The notes under the pieces were generated by a model. It was not told the origin of the DNA. It worked only from the letters and a program-made list of their open reading frames with translations, and ran no database searches. The position numbers and the translations under genes are program-made. Source: Pelagibacteraceae bacterium AG-430-I06 (GTDB lineage Bacteria > Pseudomonadota > Alphaproteobacteria > Pelagibacterales > Pelagibacteraceae). Taken from it: DNA of 53,348 nucleotides. The stretch is taken from assembly GCA_003209895.1 (NCBI GenBank), contig QCOH01000009.1, positions 1 to 53,348 of the forward strand, read 5' to 3'. Shown one piece after another: positions 16,697 through 26,065 of this stretch (position 1 is the stretch's first letter; each line of letters begins with the position of its first letter).

Positions 16697-17644
16697 ATGA
16701 AAATTAATGTTGCATTATTTGGTCTTGGCAGAATTGGCATAATGCACGCCCAAAATTTAAAGATAAATAAAAAATTTAACCTTAAGTATGTTTTCGATAT
16801 TGATAAAAAATTATCTTTAAAAGCAGCAAAAAAACTAAAATCAACTTATATTAAAAATCCGAGTATTGCTTTCAAAGATAAAAATATAAATGTAATTTTT
16901 ATTTCATCAACAACTTCAACCCATATACCTTTAATTACATTGGCTGCAAAACATAAAAAAATAATCTTTTGCGAAAAACCTTTGGATTTAAATATTAATA
17001 GGGTAATTAAATGTAAAAAAAAAATTAATAAATTTAATCCTAAAATACAATTAGGATTTAATCGACGATATGATCCAGGACACTATTTTTTAAAGAAATC
17101 ACTTTTGAAGGGGAAAATTGGCAAGTTAGAAAAAATAATAATTACAAGTCGAGACCCGGCACCACCCTCTCTAAATTATTTAAAAAATTCAGGAGGAATA
17201 TTTAGAGACATGACAATTCACGATTTTGACTTAGCTAGGCTTTATCTTGATAAAGATCCAATTAAAGAAATCTTTTCATCTGCAACTAATTTATCTGATT
17301 TAAGATTTAAAAAAATTAAGGATTTTGAAATTGCAACATGTGTTTTAAAATCAAAAAAGGGAGTAATTATAGTTATTAACAATTCTCGACATTGTAAATT
17401 TGGATACGATCAAAGAGTAGAGATTTTTGGAGATAAAGGAATGTTAATATCAGATAACAAGCGCAAATATAATTTTTTTATAGATAGATATAAAATTGCC
17501 TATAAACTTCAACTTAATGATCTTTATAATCTTGTAAAAAAAAATAAGAAACCCAGATCTACTTTTGATGATGGTGAAAAATCGCTGTTAATTGCAAATG
17601 CTGCATATAAATCTCTTAAGACTAAAAAAATCGTTAAAATTTAA
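16697..17644 (+). CDS. iolG: Inositol 2-dehydrogenase (Gfo/Idh/MocA family)
   Basis: 315 residues. Rossmann loop LFGLGRIGIMHAQNL at the N-terminus, then CEKPLD with the catalytic Lys of the Gfo/Idh/MocA family, GFNRRYDPGH and RDMTIHDFDLARL, the substrate-site Asp/His pattern typical of IolG. Predicted to oxidise myo-inositol to 2-keto-myo-inositol with NAD+. Beside divergent iolE and upstream of an ABC sugar importer, which supports the inositol assignment. Another cyclitol or sugar substrate is possible. Confidence 0.85.
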   Translation: MKINVALFGLGRIGIMHAQNLKINKKFNLKYVFDIDKKLSLKAAKKLKSTYIKNPSIAFKDKNINVIFISSTTSTHIPLITLAAKHKKIIFCEKPLDLNINRVIKCKKKINKFNPKIQLGFNRRYDPGHYFLKKSLLKGKIGKLEKIIITSRDPAPPSLNYLKNSGGIFRDMTIHDFDLARLYLDKDPIKEIFSSATNLSDLRFKKIKDFEIATCVLKSKKGVIIVINNSRHCKFGYDQRVEIFGDKGMLISDNKRKYNFFIDRYKIAYKLQLNDLYNLVKKNKKPRSTFDDGEKSLLIANAAYKSLKTKKIVKI

Positions 17645-17719
17645 TAATTTTTTTTAAACCTCAAGTTGTAAAAAAAATTCTCCTTCTTTCTTTTTAATAA
17701 TATTTTTGTTTAAATAAAA

Positions 17720-17737
17720 ATAATTAATTAATTAATA
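17720..17737. repeat. Short TAAT-type repeat before the binding-protein gene
   Basis: A run of four TAAT units lies about 25 bases before the periplasmic binding-protein start, inside the only sizeable gap (117 bases) of the inositol region. It is self-complementary and could be part of a promoter or operator, or just A+T-rich sequence. Confidence 0.3.
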
Positions 17738-17761
17738 TAACAACAAAAAATGAGGGGAAAT

Positions 17762-18682
17762 ATGAAAAAATTATATTTAACTTTAATAGCTTTCCTTACT
17801 TGGATGACAATGTCAGTTGCTTCTTTTGCGATTGATGTAATTGTTGTCTCACATGGACAAGCTAACGATCCTTTTTGGTCAGTTGCCAAAAATGGAGTGG
17901 ACTCTGCTTGCAAAGATATGAAAATTAAATGCAAGTACACTGCGCCTGGTACATTTGATATGGTAGAAATGGCAAAACTTATTGATAATGCTGTTTCACA
18001 AAAACCAAAAGGTATTGTAATTACTTTACCCGATGCTGCAGCACTAGGTAAATCTGTTAAAGCTGCTATTGCAGCTGGAATACCGGTTGTATCTATGAAC
18101 TCTGGTTCCGATGACTTTGCTAAACTTGGTATTAGCGCTCATGTTGGACAAACTGAGTTTGAAGCTGGAGTAGGTGGCGGTCAAAAAATGAAAGCTGCTG
18201 GTGGTAAAAAAGCACTTTGTGTCAACCACGAAGTTGGTAACGTAGCTCTTGATAGAAGATGCGCAGGTTTCAAAAAAGGTTTTGGCGGTTCAGTAGAAAT
18301 ACTTGGTACGTCAAATGACCCAACTGAAATTCAAAAAGCTGTTGCTGCTAAATTAGGAGGCGTAGATACTATTCTAACATTAGGAGCAGGTCTTTCAGGT
18401 GAAGCTGCTTTAAAAGCTCTTAAATCTGCAGGAAAAGTAGGTCAAGTAAAACTAGGAACATTTGATATGTCACCTGGTATGCTTAAAGCTGCAGCCGCAG
18501 GTGAGGTTGAGTTCTTAATTGACCAACAACAATATCTTCAAGGATATTTACCTATTGCGATATTTGCACAGTATATGAGATGGGGAACAATGCCAGCAGG
18601 TGTTGTAATGACGGGACCTGGTTTCGTTACTCCTGATAATGCTAGCAAAGTAATTAAGTGGGCAGCACAAGGTTATAGATAA
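17762..18682 (+). CDS. Periplasmic sugar-binding protein of an ABC importer (CUT2/RbsB type)
   Basis: 306 residues. A signal peptide (MKKLYLTLIAFLTWMT to about ASFA) is followed by a type I periplasmic binding fold: VIVVSHGQANDPFWSVAKNG, GIVITLPDAAALGKSV, AAIAAGIPVVSMNSGSD, HVGQTEFEAGVGGG and a LIDQQQYLQGYLPIAI hinge. I chose ATG 17762, preceded by GAGGGG six bases upstream, over ATG 17750, which overlaps that site. First gene of the importer; the stem-loop after it would favour higher expression than of the membrane parts. The likely ligand is inositol or a related polyol from the context. Confidence 0.93.
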   Translation: MKKLYLTLIAFLTWMTMSVASFAIDVIVVSHGQANDPFWSVAKNGVDSACKDMKIKCKYTAPGTFDMVEMAKLIDNAVSQKPKGIVITLPDAAALGKSVKAAIAAGIPVVSMNSGSDDFAKLGISAHVGQTEFEAGVGGGQKMKAAGGKKALCVNHEVGNVALDRRCAGFKKGFGGSVEILGTSNDPTEIQKAVAAKLGGVDTILTLGAGLSGEAALKALKSAGKVGQVKLGTFDMSPGMLKAAAAGEVEFLIDQQQYLQGYLPIAIFAQYMRWGTMPAGVVMTGPGFVTPDNASKVIKWAAQGYR

Positions 18683-18690
18683 CAATAATT

Positions 18691-18725
18691 AAAAAAGGCC
18701 CGGTTCTAAATCGGGCCTTTTTTTT
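18691..18725 (+). terminator. Strong stem-loop (rho-independent type) inside the importer operon
   Basis: A 12-base-pair stem, AAAAAAGGCCCG (18691-18702) with CGGGCCTTTTTT (18712-18723), a 9-base loop and a run of eight T. It lies 8 bases after the binding-protein stop and 22 bases before the permease start. Probably a partial terminator or mRNA stabiliser giving more binding protein than permease. Confidence 0.9.
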
Positions 18726-18746
18726 ATAAAAAAAATAAAAACCTAT

Positions 18747-19865
18747 ATGTCAGTTAAGTCGAAAAGTATTCAAAATAAATCAAAAGATGAAAGATTAAGA
18801 AAAGTTTCAAGACTTAAGGTTTTGTTGAATAGACCTGAACTTGGAGCTCTAGGTGGATCAATACTTGTTTTTATTTTTTTTGGTATAGTTGCTGGCGACA
18901 CTGGAATGTTCAGTGCGTATGGAACAATTAATTTTTTAGAAGTCTCCGCTAATTTAGGTATTATTGCTGTTGCTGCTGCTCTTTTAATGATTGGTGGTGA
19001 ATTTGATTTATCTGTTGGCTCAATGATTGGTTTTGCGGGTATTTGTATAGCAATACCTGCCATATATTGGGGGTGGCCTCTTTGGTGTAGTATTTTGTTT
19101 GCTTTTTCAATGGCTGTCCTTGTTGGCTATACAAATGGTATTCTTGTAGTTAGAACAGGCCTTCCATCTTTTATTGTTACACTGGCGATGCTTTTTATTT
19201 TAAGAGGCGCAACGTTAGCTTTAACTAGACTAATTACAGGAAGGACACAGGTTCCAGGTTTAAGGGTTCTAATCGAAAATGACCCAATAGCATGGATATT
19301 TTCTGCAGATGCATTTAAAGGTCTATTTTCCTGGTTAGGGTCTTTAGGAATTATAGCTCTAAGACAAGATGGAACCCCTTTAGCAACTGGTGTCCCTGCA
19401 TCAGTCTTATGGTGGATAGGCATGACTATTTTTGCCACTTGGTTACTAATGAAAACTAGATATGGAAATTGGATATTTGCATCAGGTGGAGATAAATTAG
19501 GAGCTAGAAATGTTGGCGTTCCAGTAGGAAGGGTTAAAATAAGCTTATTTATTGGAACTGCTGTAGCAGCCACTATTTATGCATGTGTTCAAGTATTAGA
19601 TGCGGGTTCAGCAGATACTATGAGGGGATTTTTAAAAGAGCTTGAGGCTATTGTTGCTGCTGTTGTGGGAGGATGTTTGCTCACAGGTGGTTATGGATCT
19701 GCAATTGGTGCGGCTTTTGGAGCTCTAATTTTTGGAACTGTATCAATGGGAATTTATTACACAGATGTAGATACAGATTGGTTTAAAGTCTTTTTGGGTG
19801 GAATGATGTTGATAGCAGTTATTTTTAACAATTATATTAGAAGAAGGGTCACAGAAAATAAATAA
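18747..19865 (+). CDS. ABC sugar importer permease (RbsC/FrcC type)
   Basis: 372 residues, about 8-10 transmembrane segments, BPD_transp_2 family. Typical motifs: [33 protein letters not shown], the cytoplasmic coupling region [18 protein letters not shown], and [22 protein letters not shown]. Compared with RbsC (about 320) it is longer, mainly through a loop between residues 165 and 220. It shares its last base with the ATPase gene, so the two are translationally coupled. Confidence 0.94.
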   Translation: MSVKSKSIQNKSKDERLRKVSRLKVLLNRPELGALGGSILVFIFFGIVAGDTGMFSAYGTINFLEVSANLGIIAVAAALLMIGGEFDLSVGSMIGFAGICIAIPAIYWGWPLWCSILFAFSMAVLVGYTNGILVVRTGLPSFIVTLAMLFILRGATLALTRLITGRTQVPGLRVLIENDPIAWIFSADAFKGLFSWLGSLGIIALRQDGTPLATGVPASVLWWIGMTIFATWLLMKTRYGNWIFASGGDKLGARNVGVPVGRVKISLFIGTAVAATIYACVQVLDAGSADTMRGFLKELEAIVAAVVGGCLLTGGYGSAIGAAFGALIFGTVSMGIYYTDVDTDWFKVFLGGMMLIAVIFNNYIRRRVTENK

Positions 19866-20659
19866 TGTCAAAAAACTTGGTAGAATTTAATAATATAAGT
19901 AAATTTTTTGGGTCAGTTATTGCTCTAAAAGACGTAACAATGCACATAAAAAAAGGACAAATAATGTGTTTACTTGGAGATAATGGCGCAGGCAAATCTA
20001 CTCTTATAAAAACTTTGTCCGGTGTCCACAAGCCAACTCGTGGCGAGATAATTGTAGAAGGAAAAAAAACTATTTTTGACTCACCAAGAGATGCTTTAGA
20101 CTTAGGTATAGCTACAGTTTATCAAGATCTTGCTTTAGTTTCACTTATGAGTGTAACAAGAAATTTCTTTATGGGCAGAGAACCAATGAAAGGTTTTGGA
20201 CCTTTTAAAACTTTTGATGTTGAAAAAGCTAATAACATAGCATCAGAAAGAATGGGTCAAATTGGTATTGATGTGAGAGATCCCTCACAGGCAGTAGGAA
20301 CAATGTCTGGCGGTGAAAGGCAATGCTTAGCTATTTCTAGAGCAATATATTTTGGTGCTAAGGTTTTAATTCTTGATGAACCAACATCTGCTTTAGGAGT
20401 ACATCAAGCCTCAGTAGTATTAAAATACATTGTAAAGGCTGCTACATCCGGTCTGGGTGTGATTTTGATTACCCACAATGTTCACCACGCATACCCTGTT
20501 GGAAATAGTTTCACAATTTTAAATAGAGGCAAAAGCATGGGAACTTTTGAAAAAAAAGATTTATCAAGAGAAAAACTTTTAGGCATGATGGCAGGTGGTG
20601 AAGAATTAGACAAGTTAGAAGTTGAATTAAAAGAAATCGACAGAACCTTAAAGAATTAA
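19865..20659 (+). CDS. ABC sugar importer ATPase, single-domain (FrcA type)
   Basis: 264 residues, one ABC domain: Walker [14 protein letters not shown]-loop VYQDLALV, signature [15 protein letters not shown], Walker [12 protein letters not shown] and switch His in ITHNVHHAY. Related RbsA proteins carry two such domains; the single-domain form and the gene order binding protein-permease-ATPase-ROK kinase match the rhizobial frcBCAK fructose-type operon. Last base is shared with the ROK gene. Confidence 0.94.
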   Translation: MSKNLVEFNNISKFFGSVIALKDVTMHIKKGQIMCLLGDNGAGKSTLIKTLSGVHKPTRGEIIVEGKKTIFDSPRDALDLGIATVYQDLALVSLMSVTRNFFMGREPMKGFGPFKTFDVEKANNIASERMGQIGIDVRDPSQAVGTMSGGERQCLAISRAIYFGAKVLILDEPTSALGVHQASVVLKYIVKAATSGLGVILITHNVHHAYPVGNSFTILNRGKSMGTFEKKDLSREKLLGMMAGGEELDKLEVELKEIDRTLKN

Positions 20660-21561
20660 TGCAAATTGGAATAGATTTAGGTGCAACAAAAATTGAATAT
20701 GTTTTACTCGATGATAAAAATAAAGAGTTAGAGAGAAGTAGGTCAGAAACACCTAAAAACTTTAACGATACTATCAAGTCAATTGTTACAATTGTTCAAA
20801 ATTTAGAAAAAAAGTATAGCTCTAAATTTGTGATAGGAATTTGCCATCCTGGAAATCTTGACAGTTCAGGTGCAATAAAAAATGCACATAATTCACAATG
20901 GTTAAATAATAAGAATTTAATTAAAGAATTAAGAAAAAAGATTAAAAATGAAATTTTTTCTGAAAATGATGCCAATTGTTTTAGTTTATCCGAAGCTGTA
21001 GATGGAGCAGCACGACATTACAACAGTGTGTTTGGAATTATATTAGGTTCTGGGTGTGGAGGAGGTCTAGTTATAAATAAGAAAATTTTTTCCGGCATTA
21101 ATGGATTAGGTGGCGAATGGAGTTTGAATCAAATGCCGCTAAGAGAAATTAAGTCAAACATTCACCATTCAGAAAGTTTTGATTTTACAAAAAGAGTCGA
21201 AGGTTATTTATCAGGTAAATCTATCGAAAAAAATTATTACCTATTGTTTAAAAAAAAAATGACCGCAAAAGAAATATTTGCCAAATATCGCAATAAAGAT
21301 AAAGATGCGGGAAAATTCATTAATAAATATAAAGATTATTTAGCAAGAAGTTTAGTTATAGTTGTATCAACAATAGATCCTGATGCTATCGTTTTTGGAG
21401 GTGGTGTTTCTAATGAAATAGATTTCTTGGATGAAATAAAATTAATTACATCAAAATATCTTAATGAAAAAAATCTTAAAACAGTTTTTTTAAAACCTAT
21501 TTATGGTGACGCAAGTGGTGTAAGAGGTGCAGCTTTACTAGGTAGACAAAATCTTATTTGA
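20659..21561 (+). CDS. ROK-family sugar kinase lacking the zinc motif
   Basis: 300 residues. The phosphate loop GIDLGATKIEYVLLDD is at the N-terminus, the catalytic Asp in FSENDANCFSLSEA and the glycine-rich loops in GSGCGGGLVINKK and IVFGGGVSNE. The usual ROK zinc site (His in GEWGHN plus CxCGxxGC) is absent: the corresponding stretch reads GGEWSLNQMPL and contains no cysteine cluster. Fourth gene of an frcBCAK-like operon, so it probably phosphorylates the imported sugar or its product; it could stand in for the missing IolC. Convergent with the next gene (8-base overlap). Confidence 0.85.
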   Translation: MQIGIDLGATKIEYVLLDDKNKELERSRSETPKNFNDTIKSIVTIVQNLEKKYSSKFVIGICHPGNLDSSGAIKNAHNSQWLNNKNLIKELRKKIKNEIFSENDANCFSLSEAVDGAARHYNSVFGIILGSGCGGGLVINKKIFSGINGLGGEWSLNQMPLREIKSNIHHSESFDFTKRVEGYLSGKSIEKNYYLLFKKKMTAKEIFAKYRNKDKDAGKFINKYKDYLARSLVIVVSTIDPDAIVFGGGVSNEIDFLDEIKLITSKYLNEKNLKTVFLKPIYGDASGVRGAALLGRQNLI

Positions 21562-22711
21562 GAATTTTTTTTATTTCTGCTGAGGTAAATCTTTTGGGTA
21601 TCTTACATGTAGATCTAATATTTATTCTTTTTCTTTTTCTTGCAGCTTCCATTATTGATTTTATTATATCTAAAACATGAAATGATAATTCGCCATTACA
21701 TCTATGTTTTTTTTTATTTTGAATACAATATACCATTTCGGATAATCCAACACCTCTGTAATTTGCGTTAGTAGGGGCCTCATTCGCTCTCAGACTTTTT
21801 TCTCTTATATTTATTCTACCCAGGTACATTTTATTTGTTTTGTGTTCTTTCCAAGCTCCACCAAGTTTTTTACACGTAAAAACAGATCCACCAAACATAT
21901 TTGGATCTGGCACAAGGATTGACCCCTTGCTTCCATATAATTCTATATGATTTCTATGATGTGCTATTACATCAAATGATAAAGTGAATCTAATTATTGT
22001 TCTATTTTTAAAAAAAATTGTACCTAAATATGTGGTTGGACAAAGAACTTTAATTGACTTTCCTTTTCTTGGGCCAATTCCTATTATTCTTTTTTTCTTG
22101 TTCCACATTAAGCTTCCCCAGACTTGTTTTGCAGGCCCAAGTAAATTTACCAAGGCGGTCAAATAATACGGTCCCATATCAATGACGGGACCACCTTCCT
22201 TTTTTGCGAACCACGGTTCGGGATTTGGGTGATAAGATTGAACACCTGGATATGCAAATATTATATTTCCTAAATTAATTTTTCCAATTAAATTATTTTC
22301 TAACAATTGTTTTGATTTTTGATTGCCACCACCTAGAAATGTATCCGGAGCATTTCCTATGTATAAATTTTTCTTTTTTGCTATTTGCAATAATTTTTTT
22401 GCATCATTTACGTTTATAGCCATAGGTTTTTCTGTATAAACATGTTTATTGTGTAAAAGTGCTTTTTTAGTAACATCGTAGTGTGCTTTAGGCACCGTTA
22501 GGTTCAATATAATTTCTACCTCTTTATCATTAAGCAAATCTTCTACACTGAGTGCTCTAATTTTATATAATGAGGCACATTTTTCAGCAGCTTTAATATT
22601 TATATCAGCACATTTTATAATTTTAAAATTATTAAAATATTTATGTGCCCTAAAGTAGGTTTCAGCAATATGACCGCAACCTATAAGACCGACCTTAAAT
22701 ACCTTAACCAT
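21554..22711 (-). CDS. Gfo/Idh/MocA-family oxidoreductase
   Basis: 385 residues, a second dehydrogenase of the family. Rossmann loop VGLIGCGHIAETYFRAH, catalytic Lys in YTEKPMAINV, and GPVIDMGPYYLTALVNLLGPA in the substrate domain. It is 70 residues longer than iolG in this window and differs in the active-site region (GPYY rather than IHDFD), so it probably acts on another isomer or derivative such as scyllo-inositol or a keto-inositol. It follows iolD on the minus strand after 5 bases, likely co-transcribed. Confidence 0.85.
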   Translation of the reverse strand: MVKVFKVGLIGCGHIAETYFRAHKYFNNFKIIKCADINIKAAEKCASLYKIRALSVEDLLNDKEVEIILNLTVPKAHYDVTKKALLHNKHVYTEKPMAINVNDAKKLLQIAKKKNLYIGNAPDTFLGGGNQKSKQLLENNLIGKINLGNIIFAYPGVQSYHPNPEPWFAKKEGGPVIDMGPYYLTALVNLLGPAKQVWGSLMWNKKKRIIGIGPRKGKSIKVLCPTTYLGTIFFKNRTIIRFTLSFDVIAHHRNHIELYGSKGSILVPDPNMFGGSVFTCKKLGGAWKEHKTNKMYLGRINIREKSLRANEAPTNANYRGVGLSEMVYCIQNKKKHRCNGELSFHVLDIIKSIMEAARKRKRINIRSTCKIPKRFTSAEIKKILK

Positions 22712-22716
22712 TTTAA

Positions 22717-24561
22717 TTAAACACCCTGTCTTTGTTTAGATTTTCCCTGAAGGTGTTCTTTTAATGCTCTTTCATTTTCTTTATTGGAAGTCTTGGTTAA
22801 TGTTGGGCTTTCCCAAAAAGCTGAACCTTCTAACCACTGATATCCATCTGTTTTAATAGATATTACATATGTTGATTTTGATTTTTTGGCTCTAGTAAAT
22901 GCTTGTTCAAGTTCATTTATTGAATTTACGTTTTCACCTGTAGCCCCTAAACTCTCTGCGTGTTTTGCAAAATCAATCTTTTTAATATTTTCTACTTTTG
23001 AACTTTCGAATAAGCAATTAAATTCTTTTCCACCTTTATAGAGTTGTAATCTGTTTATTACCGCATGTCCTCCATTGTCACAAACTATTATTATTAATTT
23101 GTGGTTTGTTAAAACTGAACTGTAAATATCAGAATTGTAAAGCAGGTAAGATCCGTCCCCAACAAAAGCTATAACCTCTTTTTTTGGATTTGCCATTTTG
23201 ATACCTAGGGCTCCTGATATTTCATAACTCATGCAGCTAAAACCCCATTCTGTTTCATGAGTATTTAATTCTCTAGGTCTCCAAACTTGAAGAACTTCAC
23301 CAACTAAACCTCCGGCAGCAGTAACCGCTATATCAGATGGATCTGATTTTCTATATATTGCACCAGCAACATGGGCATATGACGGAAGCTTTTGATTTGT
23401 TGAACCACTTTCTTTATCAATATAATTATTCCATGTTTGCACAGCTTTTCTAGATTTTTTATACCAATCGTCTTGAGATTTCCAATTCCCTAGAGCTACT
23501 GACAATTCTTGAATTGAAACTTTAGCATCACCAACTATAGATTGTGCCAAATGTTTATTTGCGTCAAATCTTGAAACATTTAAAGAAACTAATTTAAAAT
23601 TTGGATTTTCAAAATTAGACCATGATCCAGTAGTAAAGTCAGCTAGTTTTGTACCAATTGCAATTGCTAAATCAGTTTTTTTCATAAAATCATTTGGAGC
23701 CTTACCACCAAAACCACCAATTGCTCCTAAAAAATAAGGATCATCTTTTTTCATAGTTGAATAACCCATTACAGTCTGTGCAGTTGGGATATTATGTTTT
23801 TTTGCAAATTGACTTACTTCAACCATTGCATCTGAGTAAAAAACTCCACCTCCAGAGATGATAATTGGATTTTTTGATTTTTTAATTAATGCGGCCGCTT
23901 CTTTAATTTGATAATCATCAGGTCTAGGTCTACGTATGGTATGAATTTTTTCTTTAAAAAATTCTTCAGGATAATCGTAAGTTTCACCCTGAACATCTTG
24001 AGATAAAGAAATACATGCAGGACCACAATCAGCTGGATCTATCATAGTTTGTATAGCTTGTGGGAAAGTTTGTAGAATTTGTTCGGGTCTTGTGACTCTA
24101 TCAAAATATCTTGTAACATATTTAAATGAGTCATTTTGTGTTATGTTGGGATTATTAAAATGCTCAACTTGTTGTAAAACCGGATCTGGCATTCTATTTG
24201 CATATGTATCACCTGGCAAAAAAAGGATTGGAAGGCGATTACTCATTGCAACAGCAGCGGCTGTTAACATGTTTGTTGAACCCGGACCAACAGAACTAGT
24301 GGCTATAAAAATTTGTTTTCGTCTTTTTGCTCTTGAATATGCAATTCCTGTTAAAGCCATATTTTGCTCATGATGTCCACGCCAAGTAGGCAGTTCGTTT
24401 TTACTCTCCTCTAAAGCTTGGCCTAAACAAGCCACATTACCATGACCGAAAATTCCAAATGCACCAGGAAACAACGGTAACTTTTTGCCCCCAACTAATA
24501 TTTTCTGAGAAATAAGATATTTTACTATAGCGTGTGCACAAGTTAGTTGAATTTTTTTCAT
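22717..24561 (-). CDS. iolD: 3D-(3,5/4)-trihydroxycyclohexane-1,2-dione acylhydrolase
   Basis: Thiamine-diphosphate enzyme that opens the ring of the diketo-inositol to 5-deoxyglucuronate. 614 residues, near the usual 620-640. The catalytic Glu is in WRGHHEQNMALTG, the FAD/ThDP fold middle domain has NPIIISGGGVFYS, and the ThDP motif is GDGSYLLYNSDIY...CDNGGHAVINRLQ. The start TCAHAIVKYLISQKI and FGIFGHGNVACLGQAL are IolD-like rather than acetolactate-synthase-like. Divergent from the aldehyde dehydrogenase gene. With iolG and iolE it gives three consecutive inositol steps. Confidence 0.93.
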   Translation of the reverse strand: MKKIQLTCAHAIVKYLISQKILVGGKKLPLFPGAFGIFGHGNVACLGQALEESKNELPTWRGHHEQNMALTGIAYSRAKRRKQIFIATSSVGPGSTNMLTAAAVAMSNRLPILFLPGDTYANRMPDPVLQQVEHFNNPNITQNDSFKYVTRYFDRVTRPEQILQTFPQAIQTMIDPADCGPACISLSQDVQGETYDYPEEFFKEKIHTIRRPRPDDYQIKEAAALIKKSKNPIIISGGGVFYSDAMVEVSQFAKKHNIPTAQTVMGYSTMKKDDPYFLGAIGGFGGKAPNDFMKKTDLAIAIGTKLADFTTGSWSNFENPNFKLVSLNVSRFDANKHLAQSIVGDAKVSIQELSVALGNWKSQDDWYKKSRKAVQTWNNYIDKESGSTNQKLPSYAHVAGAIYRKSDPSDIAVTAAGGLVGEVLQVWRPRELNTHETEWGFSCMSYEISGALGIKMANPKKEVIAFVGDGSYLLYNSDIYSSVLTNHKLIIIVCDNGGHAVINRLQLYKGGKEFNCLFESSKVENIKKIDFAKHAESLGATGENVNSINELEQAFTRAKKSKSTYVISIKTDGYQWLEGSAFWESPTLTKTSNKENERALKEHLQGKSKQRQGV

Positions 24562-24589
24562 AAATTAATTAAAGTGAACCCTAGGAAAT

Positions 24590-24607
24590 ATTGCACTTTT
24601 AAGCAAT
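24590..24607. promoter_or_regulatory. Short inverted repeat between divergent iolD and aldehyde dehydrogenase genes
   Basis: ATTGC and GCAAT arms separated by 8 bases, in the 59-base gap between two divergent start codons. It could be an operator, but the arms are short and chance is a real alternative. Confidence 0.22.
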
Positions 24608-24620
24608 AAAAATTTAAAAA

Positions 24621-26063
24621 ATGTACTCAAAATTTGGTCAATTCATACATGGTAAGTGGCAACAATCAGAAAAAAAAGAAACATACGATGTAATTAATCC
24701 GGCGACTGAAGAAGTTATCGGCCAAGCATCTAAAGCTACTAAAAACGATGTTCTGAAAGCGCTAGAGTCATCAGCGGAAGGTTTTAAAGAATGGAAAAGA
24801 ACTCCTCCCTGGAAAAGATCATATAAAATCAGAAAAATTGCAGATTTAATGCGTGAAAGAAAAAGAGATCTTGCAAAGTGGCTTACTTTAGAAGTTGGAA
24901 AACCTTTATTAGAGGGAGAAGGTGAGGTTGGTGGTGGAGCTGATATATTTGAATGGAATGCAGAGGAGACCAAAAGAATTTTCGGTCAAACTGTAGAAAG
25001 CAGATTTGAGGATACTAGAGTTCAAATCATTTACCAACCAGTAGGTGTTGTTGCCGCTCTAATTCCTTGGAATTTCCCAATTATTCTAGCATCAAGAAAA
25101 ATCTCAACAGCTCTTGCGGCAGGATGTTCTGTAATTGTCAAGCCAGATGTTATTACACCTGGGGCAGTAATGGAACTTATGAATATAATAAATGATGCCG
25201 GTATACCCCCAGGTGTTGTAAATTTATTATCTGGTGATCCTGAACAGGTTTCTAATGAATTGCTCTCTTCCGATATTGTAAAAAAAGTTTCTATAACAGG
25301 ATCAACAAGAGTTGGTAAACTTATATTAAAAAAAGCTGCTGATAAAGTTCAAAGAGTTACGATGGAACTTAGTGGTCATGCTCCTTTTATCGTATTTGAA
25401 GATTCTAATATAGAAAAAGTTACAGATATGGCTATTGCATCAAAATATAGAAATAATGGTCAGGTATGTATCTCCCCAAGTAGATTTTACATTCATGAAA
25501 GTAAAAAAAATGAATTTGCTAAAATTTTTGTTGAAAAAACAAAAAAACTCAAACTTGGTGATGGTTTAAAAGATGGTATTAGTCTTGGTCCAATAACTAC
25601 AAAAAAACGTTTAGAGGCAATTGAAAAACTTGTTGAAAAAACAAAAAAAGAAGGTGGAAAAATTCTTTATGGAGGGAAAAGACCTTCTGGCTTTAATAAG
25701 GGTTATTTTTATGAACCAACAATTATTGATAATGTAAAAGACAATTTTACAGTTATGACGGAAGAACCTTTTGGCCCAATTACCGCAATTACCACATTTA
25801 AAGATTTCGACGAAGTAATAAAAAGAGCGAACAAACACGATTGTGGTTTAGCCGGCTATGTCTGCACAAATTCAATGGAAAAAGCATTTAAAGCATCAGA
25901 ACAGTTAGAAACCGGTGTTGTAGCAGTCAATACACCTGTTGTAGCTACTGCCGAAACTCCTTTTGGTGGTATAAAACAAACTGGATATGGTAGAGAAGGT
26001 GGTTCCCTTGGTATTAAAGATTATTTAAATATTAAATATACTCATCTAGGCATATCTGGTTAG
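24621..26063 (+). CDS. NAD(P)-dependent aldehyde dehydrogenase (succinate-semialdehyde-dehydrogenase-like)
   Basis: 480 residues of the ALDH superfamily. Cofactor site IPWNFPIILASRK and SITGSTRVGKLI, general-base Glu in VTMELSGHAPF, catalytic Cys in NGQVCISPSRF, and EPFGPITAI near the end. The pattern is closer to GabD/lactaldehyde-type enzymes than to CoA-acylating IolA. It is followed after 2 bases by an HpcH aldolase, suggesting it oxidises an aldehyde made by, or feeding, that aldolase. Substrate not determined. Confidence 0.9.
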   Translation: MYSKFGQFIHGKWQQSEKKETYDVINPATEEVIGQASKATKNDVLKALESSAEGFKEWKRTPPWKRSYKIRKIADLMRERKRDLAKWLTLEVGKPLLEGEGEVGGGADIFEWNAEETKRIFGQTVESRFEDTRVQIIYQPVGVVAALIPWNFPIILASRKISTALAAGCSVIVKPDVITPGAVMELMNIINDAGIPPGVVNLLSGDPEQVSNELLSSDIVKKVSITGSTRVGKLILKKAADKVQRVTMELSGHAPFIVFEDSNIEKVTDMAIASKYRNNGQVCISPSRFYIHESKKNEFAKIFVEKTKKLKLGDGLKDGISLGPITTKKRLEAIEKLVEKTKKEGGKILYGGKRPSGFNKGYFYEPTIIDNVKDNFTVMTEEPFGPITAITTFKDFDEVIKRANKHDCGLAGYVCTNSMEKAFKASEQLETGVVAVNTPVVATAETPFGGIKQTGYGREGGSLGIKDYLNIKYTHLGISG

Positions 26064-26065
26064 AG

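Noticed and set aside
17750-17761. Earlier ATG for the sugar-binding protein
   Set aside because: It overlaps the GAGGGG ribosome-binding site of ATG 17762 and would only add MRGN before the signal peptide.
24621-26063. IolA, CoA-acylating methylmalonate-semialdehyde dehydrogenase
   Set aside because: The catalytic region and cofactor loops are of the GabD/lactaldehyde type and IolA-specific stretches are not seen.
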